Shown in pieces: positions 40,163 through 47,838 of a stretch of DNA of 64,000 bases. Positions within the stretch are counted from its first letter, which is position 1; the number at the start of each line of letters is the position of its first letter. A program made the translations under genes and the position numbers. Under the pieces are notes generated by a model. The model ran no database searches. It saw only the letters and a list, made by a program, of their open reading frames with translations, and was not told the origin of the DNA. This DNA comes from Luteimonas sp. JM171 (lineage in GTDB: Bacteria > Pseudomonadota > Gammaproteobacteria > Xanthomonadales > Xanthomonadaceae): positions 2,384,873-2,448,872 of the forward strand of contig NZ_CP017074.1 in the NCBI RefSeq assembly GCF_001717465.1, in the 5' to 3' direction.

Positions 40163-40387
40163 ATGAATGCAATTTCGAGAGTTGTGGAGGGGATCGAAGG
40201 GGGCCAAGCGGCGCTCGCTAGAACCCTGCATGTCACTCCCCAGTTCGTGAGCCAGTGGGTGACCGGGAAAAGACCGGTCCCTCCGCGTGCGGCGCTGGCG
40301 ATCGAAGAGATGTTCGGCGTGTCGCGCCATGAATTACGGCCGGACGTCTTTGGCCCGGTGCCTGGCAAGCAAGCGGAGGCGAGCTGA
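40163..40387 (+). CDS. Cro/YdaS-like HTH regulator
   Basis: 74 aa. Seen: helix-turn-helix GGQAALARTLHVTPQFVSQWVTGKRPVP followed by ALAIEEMFGVSRHELRPDVF, the YdaS/Cro pattern. First gene of the rightward operon, divergent from the repressor across shared operators. Likely competes with the repressor to allow lytic growth (known role of Cro-type proteins; inferred here). Confidence 0.82.
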   Translation: MNAISRVVEGIEGGQAALARTLHVTPQFVSQWVTGKRPVPPRAALAIEEMFGVSRHELRPDVFGPVPGKQAEAS

Positions 40388-40388
40388 G

Positions 40389-40562
40389 ATGCGGCGCATG
40401 GAACAGCACCGCCACCAGGCGGCCCTGCAGGTCCCGCATGGGCGAAAGTCGAACGGCGTTAGCGTTGATGTTGGCCATAGCTGCCCATTCTTTGGCCCCA
40501 CGTGGGGAATCAGGGGGATCATTCCGTCCCCCTGGTTCCCCAAGGGCGGGGCGCAGGCATGA
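40389..40562 (+). CDS. Small hypothetical protein after cro
   Basis: 57 aa, ATG two bases after the cro stop, stop overlapping the next ATG (ATGA). The C-terminus is aromatic and Gly/Pro-rich (CPFFGPTWGIRGIIPSPWF). Not recognised; supported only by the tight spacing. Confidence 0.35.
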   Translation: MRRMEQHRHQAALQVPHGRKSNGVSVDVGHSCPFFGPTWGIRGIIPSPWFPKGGAQA

Positions 40563-40954
40563 CGGACGGCGTGCACCAGCTCACCTTGAGCCTTGAGCCG
40601 GGCCTCGCTGTGCGGCATCGCACGCTCAAGGATTGCGTGGCTGCGGGGATCTTCCAGCGCGGCGTGGTGAACGTGGCCGGCCGCATCGATCGCCAGCCCT
40701 CGCACCTGAGCGAGGCGCTCAGCGGCGGCGACCGCCGCAAGTTCGACGTCGACGACCTCGAGGCCTACATCCGCGAGTTCAACGACACCACGCCCATCCT
40801 CTACCTGGCCGCCAAGTACCTGCGCGACCCGGCCGTGACGCAGCAGGAGGCGCTGTCGAAGCTGGCCTCCCTGGCTGACCTGCTGCCGGGGCTGATGGCC
40901 GCGGCCGGGCTGGATCCGCGCGCGGCGGCTGTTGCGCGGGGGCGGGCGCGTTGA
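40559..40954 (+). CDS. CII-like (CP76-type) phage regulator
   Basis: 131 aa from the ATG at 40559. Seen: an HTH-like region (GRIDRQPSHLSEALSGGDRRKFDVDDLEAYI) followed by a helical part (DTTPILYLAAKYL, LASLADLLPGLMAAAG), as in the CP76/CII family that controls the lysis-lysogeny choice. The position right after Cro fits. Similarity judged by eye only. Confidence 0.6.
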   Translation: MTDGVHQLTLSLEPGLAVRHRTLKDCVAAGIFQRGVVNVAGRIDRQPSHLSEALSGGDRRKFDVDDLEAYIREFNDTTPILYLAAKYLRDPAVTQQEALSKLASLADLLPGLMAAAGLDPRAAAVARGRAR

Positions 40955-41163
40955 TGGCCCGCTACCGGCGCCCCTGGGAACGCCTGCGGCCGGTGGTGGT
41001 CACCGCCGCCAGCCAAGCCGGCATGCAGGCCGCGCTGGCGGCGCTGCGTGAGCCGGCCCTAGAGCCGGTGACACCGGAGCACTGCCTGGCCCAGCGCGAG
41101 CAATGGCGCCGCGAGGATGAGGCCCGCCGCGCCGCGCAAGGCTGCCTGGAGTTACGCCAATGA
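40954..41163 (+). CDS. Small hypothetical protein, 69 aa
   Basis: ATG shares a base with the preceding stop (TGATG); stop overlaps the next start (ATGA). Basic, helical (EQWRREDEARRAAQGCLEL). Not recognised. Confidence 0.5.
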   Translation: MARYRRPWERLRPVVVTAASQAGMQAALAALREPALEPVTPEHCLAQREQWRREDEARRAAQGCLELRQ

Positions 41164-41360
41164 GTTACCTAAACGCCCTCGCCAAGCTGACGGCTGCCGA
41201 GGCCGATCTCCTGCGCGCGAAAGCGAAGGCTGTGGGCTGCCCGCTGGTCAGCCAGAGCCTTTCGGCGCGCGCCAGCCTGAAAGCTCTTCAGTTAAAGCAA
41301 ATCGCAGATCGTCAAAAGACATCGCGTTTACTTGGGAGGGAAGCCAGTGATGCTTCTTGA
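41160..41360 (+). CDS. Small hypothetical protein, 66 aa (doubtful)
   Basis: Starts in the stop of the 69-aa ORF. The first half (YLNALAKLTAAEADLLRAKAKAVGC) looks like a real helical protein, but the second half overlaps a better supported gene on the opposite strand by 113 bp, so the true end or reality of this ORF is uncertain. Confidence 0.35.
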   Translation: MSYLNALAKLTAAEADLLRAKAKAVGCPLVSQSLSARASLKALQLKQIADRQKTSRLLGREASDAS

Positions 41361-41520
41361 GCAGGTAGAACCGCACCGCTTCGTGCCCGCTCAGGCCCGA
41401 CCATTTGTGCTTCTCGGCGAGTTCATCGCCAAACAGCTCCAGCTGTGCGTTCAGCTGGCCATTGGCCTCGTGATAGCGCTGGCGCACCTGGTGCATGGTC
41501 TCTGCTTTTTTCTTGCTCAT
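41248..41520 (-). CDS. Hypothetical phage protein, opposite strand to its neighbours
   Basis: 90 aa. Ribosome site GGAGG lies before the ATG at 41520. Seen: an N-terminal basic helix, LNAQLELFGDELAEKHKW, then GHEAVRFYLLKKHHWLPSQVNAMSFDDLRFAL, a compact conserved-looking segment. I recall similar small proteins in related phages and prophages but cannot name a function. It is the only minus-strand gene among the rightward genes. Confidence 0.65.
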   Translation of the reverse strand: MSKKKAETMHQVRQRYHEANGQLNAQLELFGDELAEKHKWSGLSGHEAVRFYLLKKHHWLPSQVNAMSFDDLRFALTEELSGWRAPKGSG

Positions 41521-41624
41521 GTCGGCCTCCGGTGGTGGTTGTGCTCCTTGTCAAGCGCAGCCTACCACCGGCAGGCCGGCATCTTGTTCGTGCAACTCCG
41601 GGAGGGACCGCCGGGGGGCTGAGG

Positions 41625-42677
41625 ATGAAAAGGGATCAACTGAAAAGGGGAAGGGTCGACGTCCAGGCGTTGAGGGCCAGGCTCGATATCGTCGAGGTGG
41701 TTGGCGCCTATGTGCAGCTCAAGAAAGACGGGCGCGAGTACAAGGCGTGCTGCCCGTTTCATGATGAGCGCACGCCATCGTTCTACGTGTCGCCGGCCAA
41801 GGGGTTCGCGCATTGCTTCGGTTGCGGTGCCCACCACGATGCCATCGGCTTTGTGCAGCGGTATGAGGGCATCGAATTCCTGGAGGCCTGCGGGCGCCTT
41901 GGCGCGGACCGCTTTGCGCCTTCGCCGGAGGCTGTACCCACGCGGGTGGCGCTGCCGCCGCCGGATGCGGTGTGGGTGCCGGTGCTGCCGGTGCCGGACC
42001 ATGCGCCGGAGCTGATGCAGGACAGCGGCTGGACGGTGCCGCTGTGGAACCCGAAGCGTGAGCGCTTCACCCGCATGAAGCCGGAGACGGTGTTCGACTA
42101 CCGCGACCACGACGGCGCGCTGCTGGGCTACGTGCTGCGCTGCCTGTTCAAGGATGGCGGCAAGTTCACGCCCACCATCACCTGGTGCATCGGGCCGGAC
42201 GGCGCGATGCAGTGGGTGGTGCAGCACTTCCCGCGGCTGCGCCCGCTGTACGGGCTGGATGCCCTGGCTGCCAAGCCCGACGCGCCCGTGCTGCTGCCCG
42301 AGGGCGAAAAATGCCGCGCGGCTGGCGCTGGCGCGTTGGCGATGTACGCGGTGGCCAGCTGGCCCGGGGGCGGCAACGCCATCCGCCACGTGGATTGGTC
42401 GCCGCTGGCCGGCCGCGACGTGGTGCTGTGGCCGGATGCGGACCCGCCCGGCATGGCCACCATGGTGGGCAGCGTGGACGTGCGCGGGATGCTGGCCAAG
42501 GAAGGCATCGTGCACCTGCTGCACAAGGCCGGCGTGCGCTCCATGCGCCTGGTGGATCCGCACGGCATGCCGAAAGGCTGGGACATCGCCGACGCCGTGG
42601 CCGAAGGCTGGACGCCGCGGCAGATTGCCACCTGGGCGGCCCAGCGCGTGCAGGACGTGGAGCTGGTGCCGGCATGA
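41625..42677 (+). CDS. Phage DNA primase (CHC2 zinc finger plus Toprim)
   Basis: 350 aa from the ATG at 41625 (GAGG in front). Seen: the DnaG-type CHC2 zinc finger with CPFH and CFGC (about residues 44-74), IGFVQRYEGIEFLEAC, and a Toprim-like half with LLPEGEKCRAAGAGAL and DVVLWPDADPPG. Makes RNA primers for phage DNA replication. Shorter than bacterial DnaG and without a helicase domain; the helicase is the next gene, whose start overlaps the stop (ATGA). Confidence 0.88.
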   Translation: MKRDQLKRGRVDVQALRARLDIVEVVGAYVQLKKDGREYKACCPFHDERTPSFYVSPAKGFAHCFGCGAHHDAIGFVQRYEGIEFLEACGRLGADRFAPSPEAVPTRVALPPPDAVWVPVLPVPDHAPELMQDSGWTVPLWNPKRERFTRMKPETVFDYRDHDGALLGYVLRCLFKDGGKFTPTITWCIGPDGAMQWVVQHFPRLRPLYGLDALAAKPDAPVLLPEGEKCRAAGAGALAMYAVASWPGGGNAIRHVDWSPLAGRDVVLWPDADPPGMATMVGSVDVRGMLAKEGIVHLLHKAGVRSMRLVDPHGMPKGWDIADAVAEGWTPRQIATWAAQRVQDVELVPA

Positions 42678-44041
42678 GTACTCAACGGCGCCGGCTCCAG
42701 GTGGTGGCATCCGATGGCGGCAGCACGGCCGGCGGCGGGCAGGGCGGCGGCGAGCTGGGCGATGCAGCGTGGAAGCAAGCGCTGGTGCTCAACCGCGAGG
42801 GCGCAGTGGTGGCATCGCCACACAACTTGCTGCTGATCCTCGAGCACGATGAGGATCTGCACGGCCTGTTCTGGCTCGATGAGTTCGGCAACCGCGTGGT
42901 GGTGTCGCGCGATCCGCCGTGGCACGGCGGCAGCCGTGATGAGTTCACCGAGGTGGATGCCATCGAGCTGGCCGCCTGGCTGGGGCACCCCAGCCGCTAC
43001 GGCATGGTGGTGAAGACCGGCCTGGTGCTGGAAGCGGTGGAAGCAATCGCCCGCCGTCGCCGGAGGCATACGGTTCGCGAGTACTTGCAGTCGCTCGAAT
43101 GGGACGGCAAGCCGCGCGTGGGCCGCATGTTCGTCGACCTGTTCGGCGCTGAGGAAACCCCGTACCACCTGGGCGTGGGGCCGTGCTTCATGGTGTCGGC
43201 CGTCTCACGTGTGCTGTGGGCGGATCCGCGCCAGCCGTCGAAAGGATCGAAGGTCGACTTCATGGTGGTGCTGGAAGGCGGGCAGGGCGCAGGCAAGACC
43301 ACGGCCGTGCTCGAGCTGTTCGGTGCCGAGTGGTACGCGGAAGCGACCGAGTCACCCGCGCACAAGGATTTCTATCAGACCCTGCGCGGCCGCTGGGGCG
43401 TGGAGATCGGCGAGATGGACAGCTTCAACAAGGCCGACGTGGCCAAGGTGAAGCAGGCGATCACCACGCGCTTTGACGTTTATCGCCCCAGCTACGGGCG
43501 CACGGCGCGAAGCTTCCGCCGCGAGTGCGTGTTCGTCGGCACCGTGAACAAGGATGACTACCTGCGCGACGAGACCGGCGCGCGGCGATTCCTGCCTGCC
43601 AAGGTTGGGCGCATCAACATCCCGCGCCTGGTGGAAGAGCGGGACCAGCTCTGGGCGGAAGCGGTGCACCTCTTCAACCAGGGCTTCCACTGGTGGGATC
43701 TACCCGAGGGCGCGCAGCGCGAGCAGGACGATCGATTCAGCGAAGACGTCTGGACCGAGCGCGTGCTGCGATGGATCACCGGCAAGGCAAGCGACAAGCA
43801 ATACGATCACCTGGGCGCCAGCGAGCGCGGCAAGAACGGCGAGCCGCTCGAGTTCTCTACCGGCGACGTCCTGACCTTTGCACTGCACGTTGATCCTGGC
43901 CGCCAGGACCGCGCCGCCGCGATCCGCGTGGGGTCGATCCTCGCGCGCCTGGGCTGCAAGCATTACCGGCCACGGTCGCGCTCTAACCGCGTGCGGGTCT
44001 ATTTCCTTCCGGCCGATGGTCAAGGGGGGTCCGATGGGTAG
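42674..44041 (+). CDS. VirE/D5-type phage replicative helicase (ATPase)
   Basis: 455 aa. Seen: REYLQSLEWDGKPRVGRMF, Walker A in LEGGQGAGKTTAVLEL (about residue 200), GEMDSFNKADVAKVKQAI, and FVGTVNKDDYLRDETGARRFLP, the pattern of the virulence-associated-E family, which in phages serves as a superfamily 3-like replicative helicase. Forms a replication pair with the preceding primase. Confidence 0.85.
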   Translation: MSTQRRRLQVVASDGGSTAGGGQGGGELGDAAWKQALVLNREGAVVASPHNLLLILEHDEDLHGLFWLDEFGNRVVVSRDPPWHGGSRDEFTEVDAIELAAWLGHPSRYGMVVKTGLVLEAVEAIARRRRRHTVREYLQSLEWDGKPRVGRMFVDLFGAEETPYHLGVGPCFMVSAVSRVLWADPRQPSKGSKVDFMVVLEGGQGAGKTTAVLELFGAEWYAEATESPAHKDFYQTLRGRWGVEIGEMDSFNKADVAKVKQAITTRFDVYRPSYGRTARSFRRECVFVGTVNKDDYLRDETGARRFLPAKVGRINIPRLVEERDQLWAEAVHLFNQGFHWWDLPEGAQREQDDRFSEDVWTERVLRWITGKASDKQYDHLGASERGKNGEPLEFSTGDVLTFALHVDPGRQDRAAAIRVGSILARLGCKHYRPRSRSNRVRVYFLPADGQGGSDG

Positions 44042-44410
44042 CGCGGTCCGATGTGGTCCATACGGGTGGTCCAATCGAACAACCGCGCAGTTGCGGGGTT
44101 GGTCCAATGGTCCAATCACTTTTAGGGATTTCGCCCGCGTAAGAGAGCGGCAGCCCTTCATCACCTGTGCGATCAAAAACACAATGGACCAATTGGACCA
44201 TTGGACCAGCCCAACAGCGGCGCGGGGTTCGAGCGGTCCGATGCCCGGTCCAATCGGCTGGCGGTGTGGACCGGGGGGCGATGAAGGGCGGGTGGTCCGC
44301 CGGGCCGCGGGTCCTTCCTGGACCCCCGCCCATGCGACGGCTGACTCGCGAAACCTCGCTAGGTTTTGTGGTGGGGAGTTGGTGAACTTGGTGAACTTTG
44401 GGGGGGCAGG
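44042..44410. repeat. Repeat-rich intergenic region, possible replication origin
   Basis: 369 bp without a supported gene. It holds many copies of GGTCCAAT and its complement: near 44068, 44101, 44109, 44192, 44200 and 44247, with looser GGTCC forms between. A perfect 17-bp inverted repeat, TGGTCCAATGGTCCAAT at 44100-44116 and its complement at 44192-44208, encloses 75 bp that include an AT-rich stretch. Directly after the primase and helicase genes, this looks like an iteron-type origin or a protein-binding array (inference). Confidence 0.55.
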
Positions 44411-44980
44411 ATGACCGCCGACCAGGTGCCGGAGCGGGTGACGCAGACCGGCTACGCGCAGTTGCGCGGTTACGCGAAGTCCTACGTGACCAAGCTGAAA
44501 AACCAGCAGCGCCTGGTGCTGGACGAAGACGGCCTGGTGTTGGTGGCCCAGACCGACGCCGTGATCGCTGCGCTGCGCGATCCGACGCGAGGCGGCGACC
44601 GGACCGGCAAGCGTCGGCGGCGCGAGGCCCCGGCTGCGCCGGCGGCCGCCCCGGCGACGAACGGGCAGCCTGCCGGCGACGGCGAGCTCTCCTACACCGA
44701 CGCTGCGCGACAGGAAAAGATCGAGCGCACCCGCCTGCTGCAGCTTGAGATCGCGGAAAAGGCTGGCGCTCTGGTGCCGCGCGAGCAGGTCGATGCCGAG
44801 ATGTTTCGGCGTGGCCGGCACGGCGTCGAAGCCCTGATGTCGATCAAGGATCGGCTGAGTGCTCGCCTGGCGGTGGAATCCGACGTGCACAAGATCGAAG
44901 CCATGCTGGATGTCGAGCTGCGGCGCGTCGCGAAGATCATCGCCTCCGGCGAGGCCCTTGCCGGCGAGGTCGCGCCGTGA
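44411..44980 (+). CDS. Phage terminase small subunit (Nu1-like)
   Basis: 189 aa from the ATG at 44411. Seen: an N-terminal HTH-like region (VTQTGYAQLRGYAKSYVTKL), an Ala/Pro linker, and a C-terminal helical part (ERTRLLQLEIAEKAGALVPREQVDAEMF, SARLAVESDVHKIEAML) typical of lambda Nu1/DNA-packaging proteins. Recognises the packaging site and loads the large subunit, which follows with an overlapping GTG start. Confidence 0.82.
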   Translation: MTADQVPERVTQTGYAQLRGYAKSYVTKLKNQQRLVLDEDGLVLVAQTDAVIAALRDPTRGGDRTGKRRRREAPAAPAAAPATNGQPAGDGELSYTDAARQEKIERTRLLQLEIAEKAGALVPREQVDAEMFRRGRHGVEALMSIKDRLSARLAVESDVHKIEAMLDVELRRVAKIIASGEALAGEVAP

Positions 44981-46974
44981 CGCTGCCGCTGCCGCCCACC
45001 ACGTTCCTGGAAGGCGTGCCGCTGGCTGACGGGGTGCGCACCGTCGCCGATGCCTGGCGCCGCGGCTGGACGCTGCCCGATCCGCAAACCCTGTCGGCGT
45101 GGGCCGATGAGTTCCGCAAGGTCAACCGCGCGGCAAGTGACCGCGCCGGCGACTGGGAAACGGCCCGCGTGCCGTATCTGCGGCAGATCATGGATGACCT
45201 GTCGGTTGAGTCGACGGTACGACACGTCGACCTGATGAAATGCACGCAGGTGGGCGGCACTGAGGTGCTGAACAACTGGTGCGGCTATGTGATCGACCAC
45301 GCGCCCGGCCCGATGATGGTGGTGCAGCCCACAGTGGAGATGGCGGAGCGCTGGTCGAAGCAGCGCCTGGCGCCGATGCTGGTGGATATGCCGTGCCTGG
45401 CGGACAAGATCCCGCCCGCGCGGTCGCGCGACAGCGGCAACACCACGCTGATGAAGGAGTTCCCGGCCGGGTTCCTGGTGATCACTGGCGCCAACAGCTC
45501 CAGCGGCCTGCGGTCCATGCCGGTGAAGTACCTGGGCATGGATGAAATCGACGAATACGAGGGTGACCTGAACGATCAGGGCAGTGCCCTCGAGCTCGCC
45601 GAACGGCGCACGTCGAGCTTCTTTCGCCGAAAGATCCTGTGCATCAGCACCCCCACGCTAAAAGGGGCGAGCGCGATCGAAAAGCGCTTCCTGCTGGGCA
45701 CGCAGTATCGCTATCGCGTGCCATGCCCGCACTGCAACGGCCTGCAGCTGCTCGAGATCGAACAGCTCACGGATGACGCCCGGTACCTGTGTGTGCTCTG
45801 CGGCACCTTGATCGATGAAGTGGCCAAGCCCGGGATGATGGCTGAGGAGAACGGGGCCAAGTGGCAAGCCGGTCGGCCGGAGATGATCGGCCAGCGCCAC
45901 AGCTATCACATCAACGCGCTCTACACGCCCCTGGGTGATGGCTATAGCTGGGGCGAGATCGTGGAGATGCGGGCGGAAGCCAAGCGCAACGCGGAAGAGC
46001 GTGTCACGTTCAGCAACACGATCCTCGGCTTACCGTTCGAGGGCGCCACGCAGCGGGTGGAAGCCAACGAGCTGCTCGAGCGCAGGGAGCCCACCTGGAA
46101 GCGCCGCGAGCTGCCGCCCGGCTGCCTGCTGCTCACCGTGGGCATCGACGTGCAAGCCAACCGCTGGGCGGTGCTGATCGCGGGCTGGGGGCGGGGCGAG
46201 GCCTGCTGGTTCGTGGATTACGTCGAGATCCCGGGCGACCCGACGCGAGAGGAAGACTGGGCCGCGCTGGAAGAGGTGGTATTCGCGCCGCTGGCCAACC
46301 GCTACGGCGTCCAGGTGCGCGCCAGCTGCATCGCGATCGACTCCGGCAACTGGACGCACGAGGTCTACGGCTGGGTGCGTAAGCACCAGGCCCGCGGCGT
46401 GATCGCGCTCAAGGGTATGCGCGAGACAAACAAGCCGGTGATCGGCCGCCCGAGCGCGCAGGACGTCAACTGGCGCGGCCGCACCATCCGCGGCGGCATC
46501 CAGCTGTGGCCCGCCGGCGTCAACACCACGAAGAACACGCTGTTCGCGCGCCTGGGGGGTGATGACGGCCTCGAGGTCGACCAGCGGCGCTGCCACTTCC
46601 CCTCCGACATGCCGGCCGACTTTTTCGACCAGCTCACGGCGGAGGTGTTCGACCTCAAGCGGAAGCGTTGGGTGGTGCAGAACAGCCGCCGCAACGAGGC
46701 CTGGGACTGCTGGGTGTACGCCTACACCGCCGCCTGCCACCCGCTGGTGCGGGTGCACGTGCTCCGCGAGGCCGACTGGGCCGCGCTGGAAGCCAAGCTC
46801 GAGCCGGCCAACCGCGACCTGTTCGCGGCCGCCGACGATGATGACGGGGAGACCACCACCGATGAACAACGCACCGAAGCCGCGCCGGCGAAGCAGCCCG
46901 CGCCAGCCCCAGAGCCAGCCGCCGCGCCGGCCCGCCCAGCTCGCCCTCGCGGCGGGTTCGCAACCCGCTGGTGA
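44977..46974 (+). CDS. Phage terminase large subunit (GpA family)
   Basis: 665 aa from a GTG overlapping the TerS stop. Seen: ATPase motif KCTQVGGTEVLNNW, the acidic YLGMDEIDEYEGD segment, a zinc-binding CPHCNGLQLL ... YLCVLCGTL part, and a nuclease-side half with VGIDVQANRWAV and SCIAIDSGNWTHEVYGW. Known: lambda-type enzyme that cuts concatemers at cos and pumps DNA into the prohead. The C-terminal 38 codons overlap the next gene in another frame. Confidence 0.93.
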   Translation: MTLPLPPTTFLEGVPLADGVRTVADAWRRGWTLPDPQTLSAWADEFRKVNRAASDRAGDWETARVPYLRQIMDDLSVESTVRHVDLMKCTQVGGTEVLNNWCGYVIDHAPGPMMVVQPTVEMAERWSKQRLAPMLVDMPCLADKIPPARSRDSGNTTLMKEFPAGFLVITGANSSSGLRSMPVKYLGMDEIDEYEGDLNDQGSALELAERRTSSFFRRKILCISTPTLKGASAIEKRFLLGTQYRYRVPCPHCNGLQLLEIEQLTDDARYLCVLCGTLIDEVAKPGMMAEENGAKWQAGRPEMIGQRHSYHINALYTPLGDGYSWGEIVEMRAEAKRNAEERVTFSNTILGLPFEGATQRVEANELLERREPTWKRRELPPGCLLLTVGIDVQANRWAVLIAGWGRGEACWFVDYVEIPGDPTREEDWAALEEVVFAPLANRYGVQVRASCIAIDSGNWTHEVYGWVRKHQARGVIALKGMRETNKPVIGRPSAQDVNWRGRTIRGGIQLWPAGVNTTKNTLFARLGGDDGLEVDQRRCHFPSDMPADFFDQLTAEVFDLKRKRWVVQNSRRNEAWDCWVYAYTAACHPLVRVHVLREADWAALEAKLEPANRDLFAAADDDDGETTTDEQRTEAAPAKQPAPAPEPAAAPARPARPRGGFATRW

Positions 46975-47257
46975 GGCCGCCCAGGCGGAGCTCGACATCG
47001 TCAGGGACATCCTGAAGCGGGTGAGCGAACTGGTGCCGAGCGTCCATCTGGACGACCTGCGGGGTATCGAGGTCGCGGTGCGTGAGGACTGGGGCGGGTC
47101 CCGCCCCTATGTGACCAAGCGAGGTGAGGCCCACCAGGCTCGCCTGTCGCGGCGTGACCAGGCGATCCGCGATCAGTTCGGACGCGGCGAGCCGATCCCG
47201 CTGCTGGCACGCCGATGGGGACTGACCGAGCAGTGGATCAGGCGTATCGTCCGCTGA
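46862..47257 (+). CDS. Mor/Middle-operon-regulator-like transcription factor
   Basis: 131 aa from the ATG at 46862, inside the TerL 3' end; a later alternative start is possible since the first 35 residues are Pro/Arg-rich. Seen: ELVPSVHLDDLRGIEVAVREDWGG and a C-terminal HTH GEPIPLLARRWGLTEQWIRRIV, similar to the Mor activator family of Mu-like phages. Sits between packaging and head genes, just upstream of a duplicated 39-bp element that could be its target (inference). Confidence 0.6.
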   Translation: MNNAPKPRRRSSPRQPQSQPPRRPAQLALAAGSQPAGEAAQAELDIVRDILKRVSELVPSVHLDDLRGIEVAVREDWGGSRPYVTKRGEAHQARLSRRDQAIRDQFGRGEPIPLLARRWGLTEQWIRRIVR

Positions 47258-47266
47258 CGCTTTTGC

Positions 47267-47305
47267 GAAAGTGGTTTGCCTTATCTGCTTTCGTTTTCGT
47301 CGGTA
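47267..47305 (+). promoter_or_regulatory. 39-bp duplicated element, copy 1
   Basis: GAAAGTGGTTTGCCTTATC, three variable bases, TTTCGTTTTC, then CGGnAGC. The same element is at 49327-49365. It lies 11 bases before the start of the gpW-like gene. In this copy CGAAAG (47266-47271) and CTTTCG (47288-47293) can pair. AT-rich against its surroundings; likely a promoter or binding site. Confidence 0.6.
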
Positions 47306-47316
47306 GCGTCCTTCCC

Positions 47317-47838
47317 ATGCTGCCCACGACCCCGCCTTGTGAACTGACCGCCGGCGACAGCGCCTCCTGGTCGCCCGACCTTCCCCAGACCCCGCCGCCT
47401 GCCTGGAGTGTGACCTACACGCTGATCGGCGCGGAAGCCGTGCACTCGGTATCCGCGACGGCCGACGGCGACCGCCACGTGGTGGCGCTGAGCTCCGAGG
47501 ATACCGGCGGATGGGCTCCAGGCCGGTACCAGGTGCTGGGCCATGCCTCGCGCGGCGATGACCGCACCACGTTCCACCGCAGCGAGCTGGTGGTGCACCC
47601 GGACCCGGCCCAGGCGGCGCCGACGGATCCGCGCAGCCACGCGCGCCGCGTGCTGGACGCGATCGAGGCCTTCCTGGAAACCGGAGACCAGGTGGCTGGC
47701 CAGGTGCAGATTGCCGACCGGCGCATCGCCATGATCCCAATCCCTGACCTGCTGGCCATGCGCGACCGCTACCGCGCTGAGGTGGCGCGCGAGAGCGGGC
47801 AGGGCGTGGGCGGCCGCGTGTACACGAGGCTCGGCTGA
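47317..47838 (+). CDS. gpW-like head-tail joining protein
   Basis: 173 aa from the ATG at 47317. Seen: an N-terminal beta-rich part (CELTAGDSASWSPDLP) and a C-terminal helical part (HARRVLDAIEAFLETGD, IADRRIAMIPIPDLLAMRDRYRAEVARE) that resembles lambda gpW and related head-completion proteins. Its place between TerL and portal is that of gpW. Portal start shares the stop (TGATG). Confidence 0.55.
   Translation: MLPTTPPCELTAGDSASWSPDLPQTPPPAWSVTYTLIGAEAVHSVSATADGDRHVVALSSEDTGGWAPGRYQVLGHASRGDDRTTFHRSELVVHPDPAQAAPTDPRSHARRVLDAIEAFLETGDQVAGQVQIADRRIAMIPIPDLLAMRDRYRAEVARESGQGVGGRVYTRLG

Noticed and set aside
43878..44414. Plus-strand frame through the repeat-rich region
   Set aside because: Begins inside the helicase gene in another frame and its product reflects the GGTCC repeats; no ribosome site and no domain.
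43700..44890. 396-codon minus-strand frame across the helicase end, repeat region and TerS
   Set aside because: Overlaps two well supported plus-strand genes and shows no recognisable domain; the repeat region simply lacks stops.
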